Shown here piece by piece: positions 53,526 through 64,000 of a stretch of DNA of 64,000 bases. The notes under the pieces were generated by a model, which saw only the letters and a list, made by a program, of their open reading frames with translations, had not been told where the DNA came from and did not search any database. Position numbers and translations under genes: made by a program. This DNA is from Enterobacter sp. RHBSTW-00994 (GTDB lineage: Bacteria; Pseudomonadota; Gammaproteobacteria; Enterobacterales; Enterobacteriaceae): the NCBI RefSeq assembly GCF_013782625.1, contig NZ_CP056199.1, forward strand, positions 4,792,588-4,856,587, read 5' to 3'. How positions within the stretch are numbered: the stretch's first letter is position 1; each line of letters begins with the position of its first letter.

Positions 53526-55394
53526 TTAAATTTCGACTTGAGTACCCAGTTCAATCACACGGTTAGGTGGAATTTCAAACTGGTCTGGCGCACGTAGGGC
53601 ATTGCGTTGCAGAATCAAATACAACTTGCCACGCAGACGCAGATACCATGGTCGTTTACCGATAATCAGCGACTCATGCGACATAAAGAACGAAGTCTCC
53701 ATCATGCGGCAGCTTAAGCCTTCAAGGCCACAACGGTGGAACACCTCTTCCACATTTGGCGTTTCGCGCCAACCGTAGCTGGCCACCACGCGCCAGAACG
53801 TCGGCGATAGCTGTTCAATCTGCACACGGCGTACGTTGTGCACATACGGCGCATCTTCAGTACGCAACGTCAGCAGAATGACGCGCTCATGCAGCACTTT
53901 GTTGTGTTTGAGGTTATGCATTAGCGCAAAGGGAATCACGTTCAACGCACGGGACATATATACCGCCGTGCCTGGCACTCGAACCGGCGGAGATTTCTCC
54001 AGAGACGCAATCATCGCTTCCAGAGAGTTACCGTGCTCATGCATACGGCGCAACAGCCGGAAACGCTCGCTCTTCCACGTCGTCATGACAATGAACATGA
54101 CCAGTCCCAGCGTCAGCGGTAACCAGCCACCCGAGACGATCTTATCGAGGTTAGCAGAGAACAGAGGAACATCGATGCACAGGAAGCCCACTAGAATCAT
54201 CGCTACAAGGAATTTATTCCAGTGCCAGTTTCGGTACGCCACTGTGGTGGAAAGAATAGACGTCAGTACCATGGTTCCCGTCACGGCAATACCGTATGCC
54301 GCAGCCAGGTTACTGGAGTGTTCAAAGCTGACAATCACAATCACCACGGCAAAATAGAGCAACCAGTTAATGAAAGGAATGTAGATCTGACCCGACTCCA
54401 TTTCAGAGGTATGGATAATCCTCATTGGAGAGAGATAGCCCAGACGAACAGCCTGACGCGTCAGTGAGAAGACACCGGAAATCACCGCCTGAGATGCAAT
54501 GACCGTCGCCAGAGTGGCGAGGATCAACATCGGAACCAAGGCCCAGTCGGGCGCCAGCAGGAAGAAGGGGTTTTTAATGGCCTCCGGATGTTTAAGCAAC
54601 AACGCCCCCTGACCAAAGTAGTTCAGCACCAGCGAGGGCAGAACCACCGAAAACCAGGCCACGCGGATCGGCAGCTTACCAAAGTGCCCCATGTCCGCAT
54701 ACAGCGCTTCAACACCCGTGATAGAAAGCACCACTGCACCCAGTGCCACAAACGAAACTACTTTATATTCCAGGAAGAAATTCACCGCCCAGAGAGGATT
54801 CAGCGCATGCAACACTTCAGGGTTGGCAATAATACTGCGTAAACCCAGAGCAGCCAGGATCAGGAACCAGGCCAGCATGATCGGCGCGAACAGCTTACCC
54901 ACCAGCCCTGTGCCATGTTTCTGAATTGCAAACAGCAGTGTCAGAACAATGATAGCGAGCGGCACAACCCAGGTATCGAGCTGCGGCGCAATAATCTCAA
55001 GCCCTTCTATTGCCGACAGAACCGAAATGGCAGGCGTAATCACGACTTCCCCATAGAAGAAGCTGCCGCCAATCAGGCCGATGATAACCAGGACCGACGT
55101 CATTCTGGCTGAGGTATTCCGCCCAGCAAGCGACATCAGCGTCAGAATACCGCCTTCACCGGCGTTATCCGCACGCATAACAAAAGATAAATATTTAACT
55201 GAAACAACAAGGATCAGCAGCCAGAAAATGAGTGACAAAAAGCCAAAAACGGCATCTCGTTCAACTCCAAAACCAAACTGACCGGACAGACATTCACGAA
55301 GCGTATAAAGCGGGCTGGTGCCGATATCACCGTAGACAACCCCGATAGCCGCAAGCGTTATTGCGGGTAATGATTGCTTATTATCAGTGCTCAT
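53526..55394 (-). CDS. kup: Low-affinity potassium transporter Kup (TrkD)
   Basis: A 622-residue KUP/HAK/KT family K+:H+ symporter with about twelve helices. [17 protein letters not shown] near the N-terminus and [11 protein letters not shown] near 77-87 are diagnostic. A ~180-residue cytoplasmic C-terminal domain begins after [12 protein letters not shown]. It is divergent from ravA. Confidence 0.98.
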   Translation of the reverse strand: MSTDNKQSLPAITLAAIGVVYGDIGTSPLYTLRECLSGQFGFGVERDAVFGFLSLIFWLLILVVSVKYLSFVMRADNAGEGGILTLMSLAGRNTSARMTSVLVIIGLIGGSFFYGEVVITPAISVLSAIEGLEIIAPQLDTWVVPLAIIVLTLLFAIQKHGTGLVGKLFAPIMLAWFLILAALGLRSIIANPEVLHALNPLWAVNFFLEYKVVSFVALGAVVLSITGVEALYADMGHFGKLPIRVAWFSVVLPSLVLNYFGQGALLLKHPEAIKNPFFLLAPDWALVPMLILATLATVIASQAVISGVFSLTRQAVRLGYLSPMRIIHTSEMESGQIYIPFINWLLYFAVVIVIVSFEHSSNLAAAYGIAVTGTMVLTSILSTTVAYRNWHWNKFLVAMILVGFLCIDVPLFSANLDKIVSGGWLPLTLGLVMFIVMTTWKSERFRLLRRMHEHGNSLEAMIASLEKSPPVRVPGTAVYMSRALNVIPFALMHNLKHNKVLHERVILLTLRTEDAPYVHNVRRVQIEQLSPTFWRVVASYGWRETPNVEEVFHRCGLEGLSCRMMETSFFMSHESLIIGKRPWYLRLRGKLYLILQRNALRAPDQFEIPPNRVIELGTQVEI

Positions 55395-55616
55395 AGACTA
55401 GTCTTTTCGTTTGTATAACAAATGTGTGCTTAGTCCCTTGGCCCACAAAAAGCGCACAGTATGCACGATTAATTGCAAAATCGTACCCCTAAATGCAACC
55501 ACGTTAATGTAGCGCAAAGAAAATAGCGCCGCACTTCAGTCTATTACCAGCCCTGACCGAAACGTCTATACTCGCTTCAATTGGCCGCCACAACGGCGAA
55601 AGGATGCAAAACTATT

Positions 55617-57113
55617 ATGGCTCACTCACATTTATTAGCAGAAAGAATTTCCCGCCTCAGCAGTGCGCTGGAAAAAGGCCTTTTCGAGCGTAGCCACGCG
55701 ATCCGCCTGTGTTTGCTGGCGGCGTTAAGCGGCGAAAGCGTCTTTTTGCTCGGTCCTCCGGGTATTGCGAAAAGTCTGATTGCCCGTCGGCTTAAATTTG
55801 CCTTCCAGAACGCACGTGCGTTCGAATACCTGATGACCCGATTCTCGACACCTGAGGAGGTATTTGGCCCCCTCTCCATCCAGGCACTAAAAGATGAAGG
55901 GCGTTATCAGCGTCTGACGGAAGGCTATCTTCCTGAAGCTGAAATAGTCTTCCTCGATGAAATCTGGAAAGCAGGTCCTGCGATCCTGAATACCCTGCTG
56001 ACCGCAATAAACGAACGGCGATTCCGAAATGGCGCATACGAAGAAAAAATCCCGATGCGTTTGCTGGTGGCTGCGTCGAATGAACTCCCGGAAGCTGACA
56101 GCAGCCTTGAAGCGCTGTATGACCGAATGTTGATACGCCTGTGGCTGGATAAAGTGCAGGATAAATCGAACTTCCGTTCCATGCTGATAAGCCAACAGGA
56201 TGAGAATGAAAATCCGGTATCGGCTTCACTTCAGGTGACTGACGAAGAGTATCACCAGTGGCAGAAGGATATCGGGAAGATCGCACTCCCGGATGCCGTC
56301 TTTGAGCTCATTTTCATGCTGCGCCAGCAACTTGATTTGCTACCCTCAGCACCGTATGTCTCTGATCGTCGCTGGAAAAAAGCGATTCGCCTGTTGCAGG
56401 CAAGTGCCCTGTTTAGTGGCCGCGAAGCCGTCGCCCCTATCGACCTGATCCTGCTGAAAGATTGCCTGTGGCATGACGCAGAGGGCATGAATCTGATGCA
56501 ACAACAGCTTGAAATATTGATGACCGGACACGCCTGGGGACAGCAATCGATGCTCAATCAACTCGGCGCAATTGTGCAGAGACGCATCCAGCTCCAGCAA
56601 CAACAAAGTGATAAAACCGCGCTGAAAGTTAACCGCCTCGGCAGCATGTTTGCCCGTAAACCACACTACGAACTGCCCATTGAATTGACAAATGCTTCAC
56701 TGACGCTGTTGCTTCAGCAGCCTCTGAAGCTCCACGATATGCAGGTGGTTCACATCACCATTGAGCGCGATGCTCTGACGCTGTGGCTCGACAAAGGTGG
56801 TGAGATCCGCGGCAAACTCAACGGTATTGGCTTTGCGCAACCCCTCAATCTGGAGGTCGATAGCAGCCAGCATCTGGTGATCCGCGATGTCAGTTTGCAA
56901 GGATCGCGTCTTGCGCTTCCGGGAACGGCGTCTGATAACGTGCCTGACGAGATCAAACAACAGCTTGAAGCCCTGGATACCGAATGGCATCAGCAACATA
57001 CACGCTTCAGCGAACAGCAAAAATGCCTCTTTATCCACAGTGACTGGTTAGGTCGCATCGAAGCCAGCCTGCAGGATGTCAGCGCACAGATCAAACAGGC
57101 GCGTCAATGCTAA
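55617..57113 (+). CDS. ravA: MoxR-family AAA+ ATPase RavA
   Basis: A 498-residue hexameric ATPase. Walker A GPPGIAKS (near 46-53), Walker [13 protein letters not shown] (near 107-118), and C-terminal triple-helical and LARA domains. In E. coli RavA binds the lysine decarboxylase CadA/LdcI and acts with ViaA on respiratory complexes and aminoglycoside sensitivity. The ATG at 55617 gives the E. coli length; in-frame codons to 55581 lack support. It overlaps viaA by 7 bp. Confidence 0.97.
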   Translation: MAHSHLLAERISRLSSALEKGLFERSHAIRLCLLAALSGESVFLLGPPGIAKSLIARRLKFAFQNARAFEYLMTRFSTPEEVFGPLSIQALKDEGRYQRLTEGYLPEAEIVFLDEIWKAGPAILNTLLTAINERRFRNGAYEEKIPMRLLVAASNELPEADSSLEALYDRMLIRLWLDKVQDKSNFRSMLISQQDENENPVSASLQVTDEEYHQWQKDIGKIALPDAVFELIFMLRQQLDLLPSAPYVSDRRWKKAIRLLQASALFSGREAVAPIDLILLKDCLWHDAEGMNLMQQQLEILMTGHAWGQQSMLNQLGAIVQRRIQLQQQQSDKTALKVNRLGSMFARKPHYELPIELTNASLTLLLQQPLKLHDMQVVHITIERDALTLWLDKGGEIRGKLNGIGFAQPLNLEVDSSQHLVIRDVSLQGSRLALPGTASDNVPDEIKQQLEALDTEWHQQHTRFSEQQKCLFIHSDWLGRIEASLQDVSAQIKQARQC

Positions 57114-58558
57114 CGCTGGATACGCTCAATATGATGCTGGCGGTCAGCGAGGAAGGTTTGATCGAGGAGGTTGTCATTACGTTGCTGGCTTCGCCGCAGC
57201 TGGCCGCTTTCTTTGAAAAGTTTCCAAAACTCAAAAAAGCGATGACCGACGATCTCCCCCGCTGGCGGGATAACTTGCGACAACGTTTCAAAGAAACCGA
57301 AGTCCCTACGGAACTGACAGAAGAAGTTGCCAGCTATCAGCAGTGCCAGCGGCTTTCAACGCCGCAGTTTATCGTCCAGTTACCGCAGACACTGGCGCTT
57401 CTCGACAAAGTACATTCCCCGTTTTCCAGCCAGGCCAGGGCGTTGGTGACAGACAACGCCACCTTTACATCGGCTCTGCATACACTGTTTTTGCAGCGCT
57501 GGCGGCTCAGTCTGGTGGTTCAGGCAACGACCCTTAACCAGCAACTTCTGGATGAAGAGCGTGAGCAGTTGCTCAGCGAAGTTCAGGAACGTATGACGCT
57601 GAGCGGCCAGCTTGAGCAGGTGCTGGTGGAAAATGAAAACGCCGCCGGTCGCCTCTGGGATATGAGTGCCGGACAGTTACGGCGTGGTGATTATCAGTTG
57701 ATCGTCAAATACGGAGATTTCCTGGCACAGCAACCAGAATTGATGAAACTGGCTGAGCAGCTTGGTCGCTCCAGAGAGGCAAAATCGGTTCCAAAGAAAG
57801 ACGCGCCGATGGAAACCTTCCGTACCCTGGTGCGTGAACCCGCCACCGTGCCAGAACAGGTCGATGGCTTGCAGCAAAGCGATGATATTTTGCGCCTCCT
57901 GCCAACAGAGCTCAGTACGCTGGGGATGACTGAACTGGAATATGAGTTTTACCGCAGGCTGGTGGAGAAGCAACTGCTGACCTACAGGCTGCACGGTGAA
58001 GCCTGGCGCGAGAAAATCAGCCAACGGCCTGTTGTGCATCAGGATTTTGATGAACAACCGCGCGGCCCCTTTATCGTCTGTGTTGATACATCGGGATCAA
58101 TGGGCGGTTTTAACGAGCAGTGCGCCAAAGCATTCTGTCTGGCCCTGATGCGCGTGGCACTCGCCGACAGACGACGCTGCTTCATTATGCTGTTCTCCAG
58201 CGAAGTCGTAGGGTATGAACTGACGGGACTACAGGGTATTGAGCAAGCAATCCGCTTTTTAAGCCAGCGCTTTCGCGGTGGGACCGATCTGGCCAGCTGT
58301 TTTCGTAGCATTGTCGAACGTATGCAAGGCGGAGACTGGTACGACGCAGATGCGGTCGTGATTTCTGATTTTATTGCCCAGCGACTGCCAGACGAGGTGG
58401 TCAGTAAGGTTCAGGAGCTACAGCGAATACATCATCATCGTTTTCATGCCGTAGCCATGTCAACACATGGAAAACCCGGCATCATGCGCATTTTCGATCA
58501 CATCTGGCGCTTTGATACCGGGTTACGTAGCCGCCTGCTTAGACGCTGGCAACGGTAA
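57107..58558 (+). CDS. viaA: VWA-domain partner protein ViaA
   Basis: A 483-residue protein with a helical N-terminal region and a C-terminal von Willebrand A domain whose metal site DTSGSMGG (near 326) and downstream RGGTDLA are intact. It stimulates RavA ATPase and binds phospholipids in E. coli. Its TAA is directly followed by the reverse stop codon of asnA with no base between. Confidence 0.97.
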   Translation: MLTLDTLNMMLAVSEEGLIEEVVITLLASPQLAAFFEKFPKLKKAMTDDLPRWRDNLRQRFKETEVPTELTEEVASYQQCQRLSTPQFIVQLPQTLALLDKVHSPFSSQARALVTDNATFTSALHTLFLQRWRLSLVVQATTLNQQLLDEEREQLLSEVQERMTLSGQLEQVLVENENAAGRLWDMSAGQLRRGDYQLIVKYGDFLAQQPELMKLAEQLGRSREAKSVPKKDAPMETFRTLVREPATVPEQVDGLQQSDDILRLLPTELSTLGMTELEYEFYRRLVEKQLLTYRLHGEAWREKISQRPVVHQDFDEQPRGPFIVCVDTSGSMGGFNEQCAKAFCLALMRVALADRRRCFIMLFSSEVVGYELTGLQGIEQAIRFLSQRFRGGTDLASCFRSIVERMQGGDWYDADAVVISDFIAQRLPDEVVSKVQELQRIHHHRFHAVAMSTHGKPGIMRIFDHIWRFDTGLRSRLLRRWQR

Positions 58559-59551
58559 TTAAAGAAGAGAACTGACGCTTTCGCGCACCTGCTGCGGCCA
58601 TACGCCACACTGAACCTGACCAATATGCGGCAGTTGCAGCAGTAACATCGTCAGACGAGACTGACCAATCCCACCGCCAATCGTCTGAGGCATTTCACCG
58701 CGCAGCAACGCCTGATGCCACTCCAGCTGCAAACGGTCGTCATCGCCGGTCAGTGCCAGTTGACGTTTCAGGGCTTCAGCATCAACACGGATCCCCATTG
58801 AAGAAAGCTCAAATGCATCTTCAAGTACCGGGTTCCAGACCAGAATGTCTCCGTTCAGACCAGCTAATTCCCTCTCACCCGCTGTACTCCAGTCGTCGTA
58901 ATCCGGCGCACGGACATCGTGACGTTTACCGTCCGACAACTTGCCACCGATTCCCATCAGGAATACAGCACCCAGCTCTTTCGCAATGGCGCGTTCGCGA
59001 CCTTTGGCATCCAGATCCGGGAAGCGGCTCAACAAATCCTGACTATGAACAAAATGGATCGTTTCCGGCAAAAACGGGGTTAGCCCAAACTCTTTACTCA
59101 CTGCGGTTTCGGTGGCTTTGATCCCGGCGTAGATCGCTTCAACGGTTGATTTCAGCGTGCCGACATGGCGTTCCCCATCGCCCATGACGCGTTCCCAGTC
59201 CCACTGGTCAACATAGACAGAGTGAATGGGGGAAAGGCGATCTTCATCGGGGCGAAGGGCTTTCATGTGCGTGTAGAGCCCTTCGCCCGCGCTGAAGTCG
59301 TGTTGTCCCAGTGTCTGACGCTTCCATTTAGCCAGTGAATGAACAACTTCAAACTGAGCATCTGGCAGCGTTTTCACCTTTACCTGTACCGCTTTTTCGC
59401 ATCCAGAAAGGTTATCCTGCGTCCCATCACCTACCCGGCTTAAGATCGGAGCCTGAACTTCAATAAGACCAAGCTTATCTTCCAGCTGACGAGAAAAATG
59501 GGATTTAACGAAACTGATCTGGCGTTGTTTTGCGATATAAGCGGTTTTCAT
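58559..59551 (-). CDS. asnA: Ammonia-dependent asparagine synthetase
   Basis: A 330-residue class II-tRNA-synthetase-like enzyme making asparagine from aspartate, ammonia and [38 protein letters not shown] and the C-terminal [15 protein letters not shown] match the family. CAGGAG precedes the ATG. It is divergent from its regulator asnC. Confidence 0.98.
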   Translation of the reverse strand: MKTAYIAKQRQISFVKSHFSRQLEDKLGLIEVQAPILSRVGDGTQDNLSGCEKAVQVKVKTLPDAQFEVVHSLAKWKRQTLGQHDFSAGEGLYTHMKALRPDEDRLSPIHSVYVDQWDWERVMGDGERHVGTLKSTVEAIYAGIKATETAVSKEFGLTPFLPETIHFVHSQDLLSRFPDLDAKGRERAIAKELGAVFLMGIGGKLSDGKRHDVRAPDYDDWSTAGERELAGLNGDILVWNPVLEDAFELSSMGIRVDAEALKRQLALTGDDDRLQLEWHQALLRGEMPQTIGGGIGQSRLTMLLLQLPHIGQVQCGVWPQQVRESVSSLL

Positions 59552-59701
59552 TTTTATACTCCTGCGTCCTGTTGATATTGATTAAGCAACAAAAACGGCA
59601 CTGAATTCAATAATCAAACAACAAAAAGCCACCTTCACTTTTGAATCATCAAAATATGGCGCTAAAATAGAGAACTTCATCAATCACCATAAGAAAAACC
59701 T

Positions 59702-60160
59702 ATGGAAAATTATCAGATCGACAATCTGGACCGGGGCATTCTTGAAGCGCTCATGGCAAATGCCCGCACGGCGTATGCCGAACTGGCAAAGCAATTTGGC
59801 GTAAGCCCTGGGACAATTCACGTTCGTGTGGAGAAAATGAAACAAGCGGGGATTATTACCGGTGCACGAATTGATGTCAGTCCAAAGCATCTGGGCTACG
59901 ACGTTTGCTGTTTTATTGGCATCATTCTAAAAAGCGCCAAAGACTATCCTTCTGCTCTGGCTAAGCTAAATGCGCTGGATGAGGTGACGGAAGCCTATTA
60001 CACCACCGGACACTACAGCATCTTTATAAAGGTGATGTGTCGATCCATCGACGCGCTTCAACAGGTACTTATCAACAAGATCCAAACAATTGATGAAATA
60101 CAATCCACCGAGACCCTGATCTCACTGCAAAACCCGATCATGCGTACCATTCGCCCGTGA
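59702..60160 (+). CDS. asnC: Asparagine-responsive regulator AsnC (Lrp family)
   Basis: A 152-residue Lrp/AsnC regulator: helix-turn-helix LDRGILEALMANARTAYAELAKQFGVSPGTIHVRVEKMK, then an RAM ligand domain with GHYSIF. It activates asnA in the absence of asparagine and represses itself; the 150-bp divergent gap should hold its sites. It is followed by mioC and oriC as in E. coli. Confidence 0.98.
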   Translation: MENYQIDNLDRGILEALMANARTAYAELAKQFGVSPGTIHVRVEKMKQAGIITGARIDVSPKHLGYDVCCFIGIILKSAKDYPSALAKLNALDEVTEAYYTTGHYSIFIKVMCRSIDALQQVLINKIQTIDEIQSTETLISLQNPIMRTIRP

Positions 60161-60181
60161 TCGGGCATTTTAATTCCCACA

Positions 60182-60190
60182 TTTTCCACA
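60182..60190 (+). promoter_or_regulatory. DnaA-box-like site at the mioC promoter
   Basis: TTTTCCACA lies 61 bp upstream of the mioC ATG, where DnaA represses mioC in E. coli. It differs by one base from the TTATCCACA consensus. Confidence 0.55.
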
Positions 60191-60250
60191 GGTAGATCCC
60201 AGCTCATTCACAGCGTACAATAATCGCCTCTTTATATGAGCGAGCGATCA

Positions 60251-60700
60251 ATGGCAGACATTACTCTCATCAGTGGCAGCACTCTTGGCGGCGCAGAATA
60301 CGTCGCAGAACATCTGGCCGAGAAACTGGAAGATGCGGGTTTTTCCGCAGAGACCTTGCACGGGCCATTACTGGAAGATCTTCCGACTGATGGGATCTGG
60401 CTGCTGATCACGTCTACACACGGTGCTGGCGACATTCCTGATAATCTGCAACCGTTTTACGACGAACTGCTGGAACAACAGCCCAACCTGGCAAACGTAC
60501 GCTTTGGTGCTATCGGAATCGGCAGTCGTGAATATGACACCTTCTGCGGTGCTGTAGATAAAGTAGAAGAAGCAATGAAGTCATGTGGAGCAAAACAACT
60601 CGGCGAAACGCTGAAGATCAACATCCTCGATCATGACATTCCAGAGGATCCAGCAGAAGAATGGCTGGACGAATGGAAAAATTTACTCAAAAACGATTAA
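60251..60700 (+). CDS. mioC: Flavodoxin-like protein MioC
   Basis: A 149-residue flavoprotein needed for biotin synthase activity in vitro. FMN loops SGSTLGGAEYVAE (near 8-20), STHGAGDIPDN (near 54-64) and GIGSREYDTFCGA (near 87-99) are intact. The start MADITLIS matches E. coli; an ATG five codons upstream is possible. Its transcript runs toward oriC. Confidence 0.96.
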   Translation: MADITLISGSTLGGAEYVAEHLAEKLEDAGFSAETLHGPLLEDLPTDGIWLLITSTHGAGDIPDNLQPFYDELLEQQPNLANVRFGAIGIGSREYDTFCGAVDKVEEAMKSCGAKQLGETLKINILDHDIPEDPAEEWLDEWKNLLKND

Positions 60701-60710
60701 AGATCGCGCA

Positions 60711-60985
60711 AACAGATGTGGATAACTCTGGTTAAAAGCTCGTATTAACCCGTAGTTATCCAAAGAACAACTCTGACACTGTTTTAGCCCTGTGCATAAA
60801 GTGCCGTTTTGATCCCAGCTTATACTGCCCAGGATCACCGATCACTCACAGCAAACGATCCTTTCTAACCGTATGATCTTATTTATGAGATCGGACTTAT
60901 CCACAAAGGTCTGCGATCCTAATAAGAGATCACAATAGAACAGATCTCTAAATAAAGAGATCTTCTTTTTAATAGCCCAGGATCC
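60711..60985 (+). other. oriC: Chromosomal replication origin oriC
   Basis: The region between mioC and mnmG carries DnaA boxes TGTGGATAA (60717-60725, R4), TTATCCAAA (60756-60764, R3), TGTGCATAA (60791-60799, R2) and TTATCCACA (60897-60905, R1). Three AT-rich 13-mers follow: GATCACAATAGAA (60928), GATCTCTAAATAA (60943) and GATCTTCTTTTTA (60959), the unwinding element. About a dozen GATC sites allow Dam/SeqA control. Order and spacing follow E. coli oriC. Confidence 0.96.
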
Positions 60986-61074
60986 CGATGCTTCCTCGAA
61001 AGACGAAAGTTGAGTAGAATCCACAGCCCGGGCATCAATCCATTTTCTTACCGCTTTACGCGAGGCAGATCACC

Positions 61075-62964
61075 ATGTTTTATCAGGATCCTTTTGACGT
61101 CATCATCATTGGCGGGGGTCATGCAGGCACTGAGGCCGCAATGGCCGCAGCGCGTATGGGTCAACAGACCCTGCTTTTGACACACAATATCGACACGCTG
61201 GGACAAATGTCCTGTAATCCGGCGATTGGCGGCATTGGGAAAGGACACCTGGTAAAAGAAGTGGATGCACTTGGCGGGCTGATGGCGAAAGCGATCGATC
61301 AGGCGGGTATTCAGTTTAGGATACTAAACGCAAGTAAAGGCCCCGCAGTTCGGGCTACCAGGGCACAAGCTGACCGTGTGCTTTATCGGCAGGCTGTTCG
61401 TACCGCTCTGGAGAATCAACCCAATTTGATGATCTTCCAGCAAGCGGTGGAAGATCTGATCGTCGAGAACGATCGCGTCGTTGGTGCAGTAACCCAGATG
61501 GGTCTTAAATTCCGCGCTAAAGCGGTTGTACTCACCGTAGGCACATTCCTGGATGGTAAAATTCACATCGGTCTGGATAACTACAGCGGTGGTCGCGCTG
61601 GTGATCCACCATCCATTCCGCTCTCTCGTCGTTTACGTGAACTGCCATTGCGCGTTAGTCGACTGAAAACCGGCACACCACCACGCATTGATGCGCGTAC
61701 TATCGATTTTAGTGTGCTGGCACAACAGCACGGCGACAACCCGATGCCGGTATTCTCGTTCATGGGAAATGTTGCGCAACATCCGCAGCAAGTACCGTGC
61801 TATATCACGCACACCAACGAGAAAACCCACGACGTAATTCGTAATAACCTCGATCGTAGCCCGATGTACGCTGGCGTGATCGAAGGGATCGGGCCACGTT
61901 ATTGTCCATCGATCGAAGACAAAGTGATGCGCTTTGCCGATCGTAACCAGCATCAGATCTTCCTGGAACCGGAAGGACTGACCTCTAACGAAATTTACCC
62001 GAATGGCATCTCCACCAGCCTGCCATTCGATGTACAGATGCAAATTGTTCGCTCAATGCAAGGCATGGAGAACGCAAAAATTGTTCGTCCTGGCTACGCT
62101 ATTGAATATGATTTCTTCGACCCACGAGATCTGAAGCCGACTCTGGAAAGCAAATTTATCCACGGGCTGTTCTTTGCTGGTCAAATTAACGGTACTACCG
62201 GTTACGAAGAAGCTGCTGCGCAGGGCCTGCTTGCAGGGCTCAATGCTGCGCGCTTCTCTGCCGAGAAAGAGGGTTGGGCGCCAGGCCGTTCTCAGGCCTA
62301 TCTGGGTGTACTGGTCGATGATTTGTGCACTCTGGGAACAAAAGAGCCGTACCGTATGTTCACTTCTCGTGCCGAATACCGGCTGATGCTACGTGAAGAC
62401 AACGCGGATCTCCGCCTGACTGAAATGGGGCGCGAGCTGGGTCTGGTGGATGATGAACGTTGGGCGCGCTTCAACCAGAAACTGGAGTTCATTGAAACAG
62501 AGCGCCAGCGTCTGAAATCAACCTGGGTCAACCCGTTAGCAGAATCTGCTGCTGAAGTGAACGCTCACTTAACTGCGCCATTGTCGCGTGAAGCCAGCGG
62601 TGAAGATCTGCTTCGCCGCCCTGAAATGACGTATGAACATTTAGTTCAGTTGGCGCCATTTGCGCCGGGTCTTGATGATACTGAAGCCGCTGAGCAGGTT
62701 GAAATTCAGGTTAAGTACGAAGGCTACATTGCTCGTCAGCAAGATGAGATCGAAAAACAGCAGCGAAACGAAAATACGCTGCTGCCAGAAATGCTGGACT
62801 ATCGTCAGGTTACTGGGCTTTCTAACGAAGTGATCGCGAAGTTAAACGATCACAAACCTGTGTCGATTGGCCAGGCATCACGCATCTCAGGCGTTACACC
62901 TGCCGCCATTTCCATTTTGCTGGTATGGCTTAAAAAGCAAGGTATGCTGCGCCGTAGCGCCTAA
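61075..62964 (+). CDS. mnmG: tRNA uridine 5-carboxymethylaminomethyl modification enzyme MnmG (GidA)
   Basis: A 629-residue FAD protein that, with MnmE, modifies the wobble uridine of several tRNAs. [10 protein letters not shown] (near 13-22) binds FAD; conserved [13 protein letters not shown] and [17 protein letters not shown] are present. It is the E. coli length and lies just right of oriC; its transcription away from oriC is known to aid initiation. CGAGGCAG precedes the ATG. Confidence 0.98.
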   Translation: MFYQDPFDVIIIGGGHAGTEAAMAAARMGQQTLLLTHNIDTLGQMSCNPAIGGIGKGHLVKEVDALGGLMAKAIDQAGIQFRILNASKGPAVRATRAQADRVLYRQAVRTALENQPNLMIFQQAVEDLIVENDRVVGAVTQMGLKFRAKAVVLTVGTFLDGKIHIGLDNYSGGRAGDPPSIPLSRRLRELPLRVSRLKTGTPPRIDARTIDFSVLAQQHGDNPMPVFSFMGNVAQHPQQVPCYITHTNEKTHDVIRNNLDRSPMYAGVIEGIGPRYCPSIEDKVMRFADRNQHQIFLEPEGLTSNEIYPNGISTSLPFDVQMQIVRSMQGMENAKIVRPGYAIEYDFFDPRDLKPTLESKFIHGLFFAGQINGTTGYEEAAAQGLLAGLNAARFSAEKEGWAPGRSQAYLGVLVDDLCTLGTKEPYRMFTSRAEYRLMLREDNADLRLTEMGRELGLVDDERWARFNQKLEFIETERQRLKSTWVNPLAESAAEVNAHLTAPLSREASGEDLLRRPEMTYEHLVQLAPFAPGLDDTEAAEQVEIQVKYEGYIARQQDEIEKQQRNENTLLPEMLDYRQVTGLSNEVIAKLNDHKPVSIGQASRISGVTPAAISILLVWLKKQGMLRRSA

Positions 62965-63071
62965 TATCTCGTGTTTTCGGCGAGTGACGCTCAGCGATCT
63001 CACCCTACAATTTCATAGGCCCGGTAAGTGTTAGCACCACCGGGCAAATTATGTCTAAACAGGTATTCACC

Positions 63072-63695
63072 GTGCTCAATAAACTTTCTCGTCTGCTCGA
63101 TGAAGCAGGTATTTCGCTCACCGATCACCAGAAAACGCAATTGGTGGCCTATGTCGATATGCTGAACAAATGGAATAAAGCGTACAACCTGACGTCCGTA
63201 CGTGACCCCAACGAGATGCTGATTCGCCATATTCTCGATAGCATCGTGGTTGCCCCTTATCTTAATGGTCAGCGCTTTATCGATGTTGGCACAGGTCCTG
63301 GCCTGCCGGGTATCCCGTTGTCTATTGTTCGTCCCGAGAGCCATTTCACACTGCTCGATAGCCTGGGGAAACGTGTTCGCTTTTTGCGTCAGGTTCAGCA
63401 TGAGCTGAAACTTGAGAATATTACGCCAGTGCAAAGCAGGGTAGAGGTGTTTCCGGCAGAGCCACCATTCGACGGTGTCATCAGCCGCGCTTTTGCATCT
63501 CTTACCGATATGGTGAGCTGGTGTAAGCATTTACCAGCAGATAATGGCCGCTTTTATGCGTTGAAAGGGCAGGTTCCTGGCGAGGAAATTGATCAGCTTC
63601 CTGGCGGTTTTACCGTCGAATCTGTTGAGAAATTACATATTCCTAAGCTCGACGGTGAGCGCCATCTGGTGATTATTAAGCCAAACAATTTTTAA
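63072..63695 (+). CDS. rsmG: 16S rRNA m7G527 methyltransferase RsmG (GidB)
   Basis: A 207-residue SAM-dependent methyltransferase acting on G527 of 16S rRNA; its loss gives low-level streptomycin resistance. The SAM loop [14 protein letters not shown] is near 70-83 and SRAFASL near 140. I choose the GTG at 63072 (V-L-N-K-L-S) because it follows CAGG at proper spacing and gives the E. coli length; an ATG at 63051 would add seven residues. It lies downstream of mnmG. Confidence 0.95.
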   Translation: MLNKLSRLLDEAGISLTDHQKTQLVAYVDMLNKWNKAYNLTSVRDPNEMLIRHILDSIVVAPYLNGQRFIDVGTGPGLPGIPLSIVRPESHFTLLDSLGKRVRFLRQVQHELKLENITPVQSRVEVFPAEPPFDGVISRAFASLTDMVSWCKHLPADNGRFYALKGQVPGEEIDQLPGGFTVESVEKLHIPKLDGERHLVIIKPNNF

Positions 63696-64000
63696 ATATT
63701 TAATAAAAAATGTGGAATTCGTGCTGTTCTTATTGTGTTAAAAATCAGCATCGGGATAAGTAGTTTACCGAGGTTATTTTAACCATATTGTTACCGCGGG
63801 TTTTCTTGGGATTAACCTTGATTCCACTGTTACCCAAGACGATAGTCAACTGCGAAAATATCAGCCTGCTAAAAGTGGGGCGCGGTAACAAGATAGGAAT
63901 GTTAAATTTTTATTAAGAATGTCAATAAAAGGTTTTTGTTGTATACAGGGCTGTTTTGAAAAAAGTTACTATAATTTATCTTTAATATCATAAAGATGAA
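63696..64000. promoter_or_regulatory. rsmG-atpI intergenic region (start of the atp promoter region)
   Basis: These 305 bp are A+T rich and hold no credible gene; in E. coli the next gene is atpI. A long-range inverted repeat GTTACCGCG (63790-63798) with CGCGGTAAC (63881-63889) encloses CTTGGG (63805-63810) with CCCAAG (63833-63838). TATAAT-like ACTATAATTT near 63967 could be a -10. The atp coding region is beyond the window. Confidence 0.5.

Overview
The window is a piece of an enterobacterial chromosome spanning the replication origin side of the genome. The long co-linear blocks with Escherichia coli K-12 (fdhD-fdoGHI-fdhE, fabY-dtd-yihY-yihX-typA, glnA-glnL-glnG-yshB-hemN-yihI-csrC-engB-spf-polA, dsbA-srkA-yihD-mobAB, hsrA-rbsRKBCAD-kup-ravA-viaA-asnA-asnC-mioC-oriC-mnmG-rsmG) and the protein identities I recall point to the Enterobacteriaceae; 16S variable regions and the accessory genes look closest to Enterobacter, Lelliottia or Leclercia, but genus is not proven here.

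Layout. 1-1917: end of a rhamnose-type import and catabolism operon (ABC permease, lactaldehyde reductase, RhaM). 1956-6489: a melibiose/raffinose-type alpha-galactoside cluster (MFS symporter, GH36 alpha-galactosidase, LacI regulator) with two visible operators. 6507-8140: an XRE-cupin regulator divergent from an AzlC/AzlD exporter pair. 8144-11222: the most atypical, AT-rich stretch: an O-methyltransferase-like protein without the usual catalytic histidine, and an unrecognised membrane protein gene lying exactly between two 377-bp direct repeats, each carrying a DUF1471 (YdgH/BhsA type) secreted peptide gene. 11216-18074: formate dehydrogenase-O with an in-frame selenocysteine UGA, plus its maturation factors FdhD and FdhE. 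18277-24073: esterase, fabY-dtd-yihY-yihX operon, typA. 24074-28751: the nitrogen-control operon glnALG with NtrC sites, a sigma-54 promoter and the small protein yshB. 28792-36517: hemN, yihI, CsrC sRNA, engB, Spot 42 sRNA, polA, yihG. 36533-39671: dsbA, srkA, yihD, mobA, mobB. 39745-45207: a complete rRNA operon on the minus strand (16S, tRNA-Ile, tRNA-Ala, 23S, 5S) with P1 and P2 promoters. 45357-55394: yieP, hsrA, ribose operon, kup. 55617-63695: ravA-viaA, asnA/asnC, mioC, oriC, mnmG, rsmG, ending just short of the atp operon.

How the parts work together. CsrC and Spot 42 put two global post-transcriptional carbon regulators beside engB and polA; the glnALG region carries nitrogen control; the raf and rbs clusters are each controlled by local LacI-family repressors with palindromic operators of the same AAACGTTT core. 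FdoGHI needs FdhD (sulfur transfer to the molybdenum cofactor) and FdhE, which flank it.

The main surprises are (i) the rRNA operon, which has the rrnC neighbours (yieP, hsrA, rbs) upstream and the rrnA neighbours (mobB, mobA) downstream, so the segment lying between rrnC and rrnA in K-12 is not here; (ii) the repeat-bounded membrane protein gene at 9870-10847; (iii) the methyltransferase-like protein lacking its catalytic base. I found no clear multi-gene system that I would call new; the repeat-bounded cassette is the best candidate for undescribed biology.
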